NCBI GenBank assembly: GCA_937914965.1
Contig: CALGIY010000267.1
Location: 1 to 6,376 of the forward strand
Length of the DNA: 6,376 nucleotides
Source of the DNA: an uncultured Thermoanaerobacteraceae bacterium
GTDB taxonomy: Bacteria > Bacillota > DSM-12270 > Thermacetogeniales > Thermacetogeniaceae
Reading direction: 5' to 3'
The first letter of the stretch is position 1. Every line of letters begins with the position of its first letter. Shown here piece by piece: positions 1 to 5,293 of this stretch. The position numbers were made by a program, and so were the translations under genes. The notes beneath the pieces were generated by a model, which made no database searches, had not been told where the DNA came from, and saw only the letters and a list, made by a program, of their open reading frames with translations.

Positions 1-339
1 CACCTTCCAAATTGTTTACCTGGCAGAATGCCGGTAATTTTTTTCTACTTGTATCTTATCAGAAAATATAGTTCAGGTAAATTTGTGGAGCACCGGCAGC
101 TATTTTTAGATCTAAGATACATACAAGGAGGAGGACGGTCAAAGATCGAGAATAGGTAATCTAGAATAACAATTTAGACACCAAACCACCTCCGGTGACA
201 CTAGGATAAAAATACAGGCGGAGTCAGGTTTGGGAGCCGCTTCAAGCATTAGGCAGTTACTGTTAGCTGTTCCGACATTTATTTAGGGTAGATCAAGAGA
301 ACCGTCCCTGTGATACCCTCTTTTACAGGAGATACAGCG
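1..339 (+). promoter_or_regulatory. Structured non-coding leader upstream of the MATE gene
   Basis: I find no convincing protein-coding frame here. The region is dense in inverted words: TTTACCTG (15-22) with CAGGTAAA (74-81), extended by CAAA (8-11) with TTTG (82-85); TGCCGGT (29-35) with ACCGGCA (92-98); TGTATCTTA (50-58) with TAAGATACA (113-121). Downstream are a small CACC/GGTG hairpin (187-197), AGGCGG/CCGCTT with one G-U pair (216-242), and a terminator-like hairpin (285-319). A perfect Shine-Dalgarno-like AAGGAGG (125-131) has no start codon at usable distance. I could not identify a convincing sigma-A promoter. The layout of structured RNA, then terminator-like hairpin, then SD and start codon is what a riboswitch or attenuator leader looks like, but I cannot match it to any known riboswitch consensus. 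The regulatory role is inference. Confidence 0.4.
285..324 (+). terminator. Terminator-like hairpin just before the MATE start (candidate attenuator)
   Basis: AGGGTA (285-290) pairs perfectly with TACCCT (314-319). After a two-base bulge the stem continues as TCA (293-295) with TGA (311-313), giving about 9 base pairs around a 15-nt loop (296-310). The stem is followed by C then TTTT (321-324), a short T-run. It ends only a few bases before the MATE Shine-Dalgarno AGGAGA (327-332), so a transcript ending here would lack the gene. The T-run is short, so termination may be weak; the hairpin could also act at translation or be a repeat-type palindrome. Confidence 0.4.
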
Positions 340-1665
340 ATGATAAGCCGCAAGATTATTAGTTTGGCTTGGCCTGCGATCTGCGAGATGATGCTTTACA
401 TGATGCTTGATATCGTGGATGTTGCATTTGTCGGCCGTTTGGGAGCAGAGTCTCTAGCTGCAGTTGGTTTAGGAGGCCAGATATATTTTTCTGTTCTCTT
501 TGTTTTTTGCGCCCTATCCGCGGGAGCAACAGCATTGATCGCCCGGGCTGTAGGTGCCGGGGATCCGGAACGGGCTGGCAGAACAGCGGGACAGGCATTG
601 TCACTGGCATTGATCACAGGTGTCCTGGTAACAGTATCTGTTTATTTCTTTGCTGATGCTGCTGTCGGACTTTTTCATTTTGACGCCGAAGTCCGACGCC
701 TTGCGGTTATATACATCAGGGCAACAGGTTCTGCTGCTGCTTTTGGTATGGTTCTCTTTATTAGCAATGGTATTTTCCGGGGGGCAGGGTTGACCAGGAT
801 TCCCTTTTATGTCGCTGGTCTGACCAATGCAGTAAACATCGCCGGGGACTATATTTTAATCTTTGGCAAGTGCGGCTTGCCAGCCCTTGGGGTGCGTGGG
901 GCAGCTATAGCGACGGCCTCTGCACAGGTTGTGGGTTGTATAGTGATGCTCATACTGTTGTTCTCCGGGGCTACCCTGGTGCGAATGCGGCTCCAGGATT
1001 TGTTCCGATTGAATGACTGGGCCTTGACTAGAGTCATTGTCAAGCTCAGCGTTCCGGCAGGACTTGAAGAGGCCCTGTTTAGCCTGGGAAGGATTGTGTG
1101 CAGTTTTATGCTTTCCGGACTGGGGACTGTGCCTTTTGCTGCTCACCAGATTGTTAATGTAGCAGAATCCCTTTCCTATATGCCGGGTTATGGTTTTGCA
1201 GTTGCTGCTACTGCTCTAGTGGGGCAGAACCTGGGAGCTCACAAACCCAAACAGGCTTACCAGCATGGTATGGCAGCTACCAGGCTTGCCTTGGTGGTAA
1301 TGGGAGCAATTGGGCTTACCTTTCTTTTCTTTCCTTCAGCTATTATCAGGATATTTACCAGCGATCCCCAGGTGATAGCTCTGGGAGCGCTCTGTCTGCG
1401 GATTGCTGCTTTTGAGCAGCCGAGCATTGCCCTGGAGATGGTGCTGGCCGGGGCACTGCGGGGCGCCGGGGATACCCGTACTCCGGCACTGGTTACTGTG
1501 TTCAGTACCTGGCTGCTGCGCATACCCTGTTTGTACCTGGCGATTTATGTTTTCCAGTGGGGGCTCCCGGCAGTTTGGGGAATCGCTGTACTGGACTGGA
1601 CGGTGCGGGCCCTTTTAATTACGATCCAGTATCGGCGCGGTAAGTGGCAGCAGATTGCCCTTTAA
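340..1665 (+). CDS. MATE-family multidrug/organic cation antiporter
   Basis: An inner-membrane exporter of the multidrug and toxic compound extrusion family, which couples efflux of organic cations or toxic metabolites to Na+ or H+ entry. The substrate cannot be read from sequence. The protein is 441 residues, normal for the family, and almost entirely hydrophobic segments consistent with 12 helices in two homologous halves. The halves show matching signatures: FRGAGLTRIP at residues 146-155 and LRGAGDTRTP at about 372-381. An early VGRLGAESLAAVGLG motif (31-45) and the GLEEALFSLGR stretch (241-251) opening the second half are also typical. I chose ATG 340 because AGGAGA (327-332) lies 7 nt upstream. 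The in-frame GTG at 310 has no good ribosome site and falls inside a hairpin; it would add 10 residues. The gene converges on the radical SAM gene. The family call is firm; the substrate is unknown. Confidence 0.93.
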   Translation: MISRKIISLAWPAICEMMLYMMLDIVDVAFVGRLGAESLAAVGLGGQIYFSVLFVFCALSAGATALIARAVGAGDPERAGRTAGQALSLALITGVLVTVSVYFFADAAVGLFHFDAEVRRLAVIYIRATGSAAAFGMVLFISNGIFRGAGLTRIPFYVAGLTNAVNIAGDYILIFGKCGLPALGVRGAAIATASAQVVGCIVMLILLFSGATLVRMRLQDLFRLNDWALTRVIVKLSVPAGLEEALFSLGRIVCSFMLSGLGTVPFAAHQIVNVAESLSYMPGYGFAVAATALVGQNLGAHKPKQAYQHGMAATRLALVVMGAIGLTFLFFPSAIIRIFTSDPQVIALGALCLRIAAFEQPSIALEMVLAGALRGAGDTRTPALVTVFSTWLLRIPCLYLAIYVFQWGLPAVWGIAVLDWTVRALLITIQYRRGKWQQIAL

Positions 1666-1680
1666 TAAAGACCAAGTAGG

Positions 1681-3186
1681 TCAATTACTTCCTTCCGGCT
1701 GCAGCTGTTCAGAACGGAAGATTTTCCGGAAGTGGTGGCCATAGATGGCAAAGGTAAATGCCTCCGGGAGAAAGCGTGGGTACTTGACCAGGGTTTTCAT
1801 GAGAAACTTCCAGAAATCGCGACGCCCCTTTTCCAAAAATCCCAGAATAATCATCGCTCTGAAGAGAGCTTTGACATAGCAGAAGCGCAGCATGGTGATG
1901 CTTTTCTTTTTTGCTGGTTTGAATTCTTTAAAGAACTCCATCACCCGTTCGTAATAAGGCTGGGGGTCATAGATGGTAGTGACGATCTTCTGGTAACCGC
2001 TGATTAACTTCTGGATGTTCATTTTAGTGATAAAGTTGATGGACAGGTCGGTATTGTCCCCGCTGAAGTCTGACAGGAGACGGTTCTCCTTTTTTAAACG
2101 CTTAAACAACTTGGTTCCTACCGGTGCCTTGAGGAGACCCACCATAGCTGTGACGATCCCACTCTTTTGAATGAAGTCGATTTGCCGGTCAAAGATCGAG
2201 AGGGTATCGCTGTCAAAGCCGACAATAAACCCCCCACTTACCTGGAGACCGTAGTTCTGGATTTTCTTCACTGAAGCGATCAGGTCGCGGTTAATATTGT
2301 GGAACTTGTTGCATTCCTCCAGGCTTTCTTCATCTGGGCTCTCAATCCCGATAAAGACTGACGCAAAATTGGCACGCTGCATTAGCTGCAAGAGTTCGTC
2401 ATCATCTGCAAGGTTGATGGATGCTTCTGTAATGAACCAGAAGGGGCTGCGGTGCTCTTCCATCCACCGGATCACGGCAGGAAGAACCTCTTTTTTCAGG
2501 CGTGCTTTATTCCCGATGAAATTGTCGTCAACAATGAAAACGCCCCCTCTCCAGCCCTGGTTGTAGATGGCATCTAGTTCCCCAATGAACCGGTCAGTTG
2601 GCTTTAAGCGTGGTTTCCGCCCGAAGAGGGTGGTGATGTCACAGAATTCACAGTCGAAAGGGCATCCCCGGGAGAACTGGATGCTCATGGTGGAGTAGTC
2701 CTTCATTTTGATTAGTTTCCATAAAGGGACCGGGGTTCTGTCTAAGCTGGGCATTTCATTAGTACTGTAAATATGACGGGGGCATCCTCTTTCCATGTCC
2801 TCTAAAAAAGCGCCAAGGGTGATTTCCCCTTCGTTGAGAACAAGGTGGTCAACTTCATCGAACTTTTCAGGTTCTGATGTAAAGAGAGAGCCTCCTGCAA
2901 TGATCTTGACACCCAGTTCTTTGCAGCGTGTGATAACCTCTCTTACGGAATCCTGTTGGATAGACATGGCGCTGATCAGGACGTAATCGGCCCACATCAA
3001 GTCTTTGTCCTGGAGTTTCCGGACATTCATATCCACCAGTCTTTTTTCCCAATTCTGCGGCAGCATGGCTGCGATGGTCAGCAGTCCCAGTGGGGGGAGA
3101 GCTGCCTTGACACCGATGAATTTAAGTGCGTACTTGAAACTCCAGAAGCTGTCAGGGTACTTAGGATAAACGAGCAGTGTTTTCAT
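1681..3186 (-). CDS. B12-binding-domain radical SAM protein with DUF4070-type C-terminus
   Basis: A 501-residue radical SAM enzyme, expected to use a [4Fe-4S] cluster to cleave S-adenosylmethionine and start a radical reaction, probably with cobalamin as cofactor. Residues 1 to about 140 look like a B12-binding Rossmann domain (MKTLLVYPKYP start, PPLGLLTIAA at 31-40, IIAGGS at 95-100). The radical SAM core follows with the cluster motif CPFDCEFC, cysteines 175, 179 and 182. Supporting motifs are FIVDDNFIGN (217-226), FIGIESP (278-284) and SGGFIVGFDSD (317-327). The basic C-terminus (about 380-490) resembles the DUF4070 extension of this subfamily, which includes the hopanoid methylase HpnP. 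No hopanoid gene is nearby, so I do not assign that role. The classical DxHxxG cobalamin-ligand motif is not visible. The start is supported by AAAGGAG (complement of 3194-3200), 7 nt upstream of the ATG. Product and substrate are unknown. Confidence 0.88.
   Translation of the reverse strand: MKTLLVYPKYPDSFWSFKYALKFIGVKAALPPLGLLTIAAMLPQNWEKRLVDMNVRKLQDKDLMWADYVLISAMSIQQDSVREVITRCKELGVKIIAGGSLFTSEPEKFDEVDHLVLNEGEITLGAFLEDMERGCPRHIYSTNEMPSLDRTPVPLWKLIKMKDYSTMSIQFSRGCPFDCEFCDITTLFGRKPRLKPTDRFIGELDAIYNQGWRGGVFIVDDNFIGNKARLKKEVLPAVIRWMEEHRSPFWFITEASINLADDDELLQLMQRANFASVFIGIESPDEESLEECNKFHNINRDLIASVKKIQNYGLQVSGGFIVGFDSDTLSIFDRQIDFIQKSGIVTAMVGLLKAPVGTKLFKRLKKENRLLSDFSGDNTDLSINFITKMNIQKLISGYQKIVTTIYDPQPYYERVMEFFKEFKPAKKKSITMLRFCYVKALFRAMIILGFLEKGRRDFWKFLMKTLVKYPRFLPEAFTFAIYGHHFRKIFRSEQLQPEGSN
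1692..1724 (+). terminator. Weak terminator candidate for the MATE gene
   Basis: CTTCCG (1692-1697) and CGGAAG (1715-1720) can pair around a 17-nt loop, followed by ATTTT. The element lies inside the 3' end of the converging radical SAM gene, because only 15 nt separate the two stop codons. The stem is short and the T-run poor, so this is weak; no better terminator is visible at this junction on either strand. Confidence 0.2.
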
Positions 3187-3415
3187 GTTTTCACTCCTTT
3201 ATTAATATCTTACTACTCTATGCCAGCAAATGGTAGGCTAAATTTTAATAAGTTATCGGGAAAATGTTAGTAATAAAAGTTTCTTCTAGAGGGGTTATGG
3301 TTATTATAAAAATATGGCAGGATTTTAAGTATGCTGGGGAGTAATATTTATGGAAGTATTGGTTATGTCCCGTCCAGGGACATTTTTCTATAAAGTATCA
3401 GAAGGGGGCTGCGGT
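3187..3415. promoter_or_regulatory. Divergent intergenic region between radical SAM and methyltransferase genes
   Basis: This AT-rich spacer must hold the promoters of both divergent genes. On the minus strand a perfect -10 hexamer TATAAT is present (complement of 3303-3308), about 117 nt before the radical SAM start, but the -35 position at 17-nt spacing (TACTTA) is poor. On the plus strand TATAAA (3305-3310) is a possible -10 for the methyltransferase, also without a good -35. A GGGGAG (3336-3341) precedes an ATG at 3350 that opens the same frame as the methyltransferase. A terminator-like hairpin lies at 3365-3387. The promoter calls are tentative. Confidence 0.35.
3365..3387 (+). terminator. 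Terminator-like hairpin with T5 run in the methyltransferase leader
   Basis: ATGTCCC (3365-3371) pairs perfectly with GGGACAT (3377-3383) around a GTCCA loop, and the stem runs into TTTTT (3383-3387). The T-run lies on the plus-strand side only, so it would act on transcripts heading into the methyltransferase gene, ending 14 nt before that gene's preferred Shine-Dalgarno (3402-3408). This fits an attenuator, a terminator for an upstream transcript, or a dispersed repeat hairpin. If the upstream ATG at 3350 were used, it would instead be coding sequence, which argues against that start. Confidence 0.45.
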
Positions 3416-4276
3416 ATGCGCAGATCTAAAACAAGTTCTTTTGGGGTTCCCCGCAGGGAGGGGCATGACTCCAGCACCTTTTACAAGCGTGCTCTTTATG
3501 ATGGCAAGGAGGAAAAGAAGCCTACTGGAAAAATATCCATCCCTCCTTCGGGGATTATAGATCAAATCTTCTGCCATACAGCAGAGAAGATGCATGAAAT
3601 CCCGGATAACTGCGTGGATCTCATGGTTACCTCACCACCGTACTGCACTGGTAAAGACTATGATCCAGATCTGACACTTGATCAGTACCTGGCTCTGTTG
3701 GAGCGGGTTTTCCGTGAGGTTTATCGTGTTCTGAAGCCCGGGGGGAGAGCTGCTGTCAATATAGCCAATCTCGGACGCAAGCCGTACCTGCCTTTAAGTG
3801 CCTATATCTCTTCTCTTTGTGAGGGGATCGGTTTTTTAATGCGTGGTGAGATTATCTGGAACAAAGCGGCTAGTGCTGGAGGCTCCACGGCGTGGGGAAG
3901 CTGGCTTTCTGCGTCCAACCCAACTTTGCGAGATGTGCATGAATATATTCTAGTCTTTAGCAAAGGTGCGTTCGGCCGAGATAAGCAGGCCAAGACCAGC
4001 ACCATACAACGGGATGAATTTCTGGAATTCACACGGAGTGTTTGGGAGTTCCCCTCTGAGTCAGCTCGCAAAATAGGTCATCCTGCACCTTTTCCCATGG
4101 AGCTTCCTTACCGGTTGATCCAATTGTACACTTTTGCCAACGAAATCGTGCTAGATCCCTTCTGTGGTAGTGGTACTACTTGTATAGCAGCCTTGAAATC
4201 TGGTCGACACTATGTTGGCTATGAAATCGTAGAGGAATATGCGAATCTGAGCGGGCAGCGCCTTGCAGGATTTTAG
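3416..4276 (+). CDS. Orphan site-specific DNA methyltransferase, beta class (probably N4-cytosine)
   Basis: Transfers a methyl group from S-adenosylmethionine to an exocyclic amino group in DNA. The 286-residue protein has catalytic motif IV (VTSPPY, 71-76) near the N-terminus and the SAM-binding motif I (DPFCGSGTT, 247-255) near the C-terminus. This order defines the beta class, with the presumed target-recognition region between (about 145-220). TSPPY, rather than DPPY, favours N4-cytosine, though N6-adenine is not excluded. HPAPFP (222-227) and LKPGG (106-110) are also family-typical. ATG 3416 is chosen for AAGGGGG (3402-3408) at 7 nt spacing. An in-frame ATG at 3350 with GGGGAG upstream would add 22 residues and translate through the 3365-3387 hairpin, so it is less likely but not excluded. 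No endonuclease gene is adjacent, so it looks like an orphan enzyme. The recognition sequence cannot be predicted. The next gene follows after 60 nt. Confidence 0.9.
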   Translation: MRRSKTSSFGVPRREGHDSSTFYKRALYDGKEEKKPTGKISIPPSGIIDQIFCHTAEKMHEIPDNCVDLMVTSPPYCTGKDYDPDLTLDQYLALLERVFREVYRVLKPGGRAAVNIANLGRKPYLPLSAYISSLCEGIGFLMRGEIIWNKAASAGGSTAWGSWLSASNPTLRDVHEYILVFSKGAFGRDKQAKTSTIQRDEFLEFTRSVWEFPSESARKIGHPAPFPMELPYRLIQLYTFANEIVLDPFCGSGTTCIAALKSGRHYVGYEIVEEYANLSGQRLAGF

Positions 4277-4282
4277 CCCCCG

Positions 4283-4312
4283 TTTACTGGACCGCTTGAA
4301 TTGCACTATAGG
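4283..4312 (+). promoter_or_regulatory. Possible weak promoter for the sugar kinase
   Basis: In the 60-nt gap after the methyltransferase stop, TTTACT (4283-4288) and TATAGG (4307-4312) resemble -35 and -10 boxes with an 18-nt spacer, each matching four of six consensus bases. A start of transcription about 7 nt downstream would leave a short leader before GGAGGTG (4324-4330). No terminator is visible in the gap, so read-through from the methyltransferase gene is equally possible. Confidence 0.22.
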
Positions 4313-4336
4313 AATGACTTACTGGAGGTGGCACCT

Positions 4337-5275
4337 ATGGGAGCTGGACATATTGTAGTTGTCGGTAGCATTAATATGGATCTTGTAGCAAGGACTAAAC
4401 GCATGCCTTTGGGAGGAGAGACCCTTCTGGGTTCGGATTTTCGTATGGTCCCAGGGGGTAAAGGAGCAAATCAGGCTGTGGCTGTTGCCCGTACTGGTGG
4501 CAATGTCAAGATAGTGGGAGGAGTAGGCGATGACATTTTCGGAAAACAGCTCTTGGCGAATCTCCGTGATAATGGCATCAATACGGATTTTGTGAAGGCC
4601 AGGTCCGGAATGGCTACAGGAGTCGCAATCATTTTGGTAGATGACCAAGGTGAGAACAGCATTGTGGTAGTACCAGGGGCGAACGATTGTGTATCACAGC
4701 AGGATGTAGAGGCGGCTCGGCTGATCATAGAGACAGCCCAGGTGGTGTTGTTGCAGCTAGAGATCCCTCTGGAGACAGTGGAGTTAGTGATTCGGGTAGC
4801 TAAACAGGCGGGAGTACCGGTGATTTTGGACCCGGGTCCAGCCCGACCCTTGAGCCGCGATCTCTTGGCCATGGTGGACATTATTACACCCAACGAACAT
4901 GAAGCCCAGGTATTAGCTGGAGAAGAGTTACACAACCTGGATGATGCTCGCAACATAGCGGCCAAGCTGTTGGGGTGGGGTATTAAGCACGTGCTGCTCA
5001 AGCTAGGCGGAGAAGGCGTAATAATGGCCAACGCCGAGGGGTTCGAGCACATCCCTGCTCATAAAGTCCATGTGGAGGATACTACGGCGGCTGGGGATTC
5101 CTTTGCGGGAGGGTTGGCCGTGGCTTTGGCGGAAGGTTATACTCTGCGGGAAGCAGTGCTTTTCGCTAATGCTGTTGGTGCCTTAGCTGTGACTCGGCTA
5201 GGGGCCCAATCGGCCATTCCCACCAGGGAGGAAGTGGAGAGTTTTATGATGGAACGGGGAGTTACCTGGTCGTGA
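4337..5275 (+). CDS. rbsK: Ribokinase (PfkB-family sugar kinase)
   Basis: Cytoplasmic kinase expected to phosphorylate D-ribose with ATP to ribose 5-phosphate, feeding the pentose phosphate pathway and nucleotide synthesis. The 312-residue length is normal for RbsK. Visible motifs: GSINMDL (10-16), whose Asn and Asp contact sugar in the family; the glycine-rich PGGKGANQA signature (39-47); QLEIP (140-144); TPNEHEA (184-190); LKLGGEG (221-227); and the second PfkB signature DTTAAGDSFAGG (248-259), with D254 as the expected catalytic base. The DTTAAGD form is the one seen in true ribokinases. ATG 4337 is chosen because GGAGGTG (4324-4330) lies 6 nt upstream; a TTG at 4301 would add 12 unrelated-looking residues and has no ribosome site. 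No ribose transporter, RbsD or LacI-type regulator is beside it, so salvage of free ribose is a reasonable inference. A related sugar such as deoxyribose is an alternative. Confidence 0.9.
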   Translation: MGAGHIVVVGSINMDLVARTKRMPLGGETLLGSDFRMVPGGKGANQAVAVARTGGNVKIVGGVGDDIFGKQLLANLRDNGINTDFVKARSGMATGVAIILVDDQGENSIVVVPGANDCVSQQDVEAARLIIETAQVVLLQLEIPLETVELVIRVAKQAGVPVILDPGPARPLSRDLLAMVDIITPNEHEAQVLAGEELHNLDDARNIAAKLLGWGIKHVLLKLGGEGVIMANAEGFEHIPAHKVHVEDTTAAGDSFAGGLAVALAEGYTLREAVLFANAVGALAVTRLGAQSAIPTREEVESFMMERGVTWS

Positions 5276-5293
5276 GGCCCCAGACGCTTATGC

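Noticed and set aside
55..62. CTTATCA resembling the opening of a SAM-I riboswitch
   Set aside because: Only seven bases match; the following conserved AGAGAGGTGGAGGGA-type segment is absent.
285..310. T-box riboswitch signature (AGGGT...ACCG...TCCCT resembles the T-box antiterminator/terminator words)
   Set aside because: The core TGGNACCGCG is missing, no specifier-loop domain is evident, and the downstream gene is an efflux pump rather than an amino-acid or tRNA-synthetase gene.
310..339. GTG at 310 as the MATE start
   Set aside because: It has no good Shine-Dalgarno and lies inside the 285-319 hairpin, whereas ATG 340 has AGGAGA at ideal spacing and matches the usual MATE N-terminus.
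1670..1682. GACC/GGTC hairpin between the convergent stop codons
   Set aside because: Only four base pairs and no T-run on either side; too weak to call a terminator.
2956..3270. 104-residue plus-strand open frame overlapping the radical SAM 5' end
   Set aside because: Antisense shadow with no Shine-Dalgarno and no family features.
4301..4336. TTG at 4301 as the ribokinase start
   Set aside because: It has no ribosome site and adds residues absent from the family; ATG 4337 is preceded by GGAGGTG.
4471..5052. 193-residue minus-strand open frame
   Set aside because: It is the antisense shadow of the ribokinase gene, low in complexity (Ser/Thr/Pro-rich) and without recognisable motifs.
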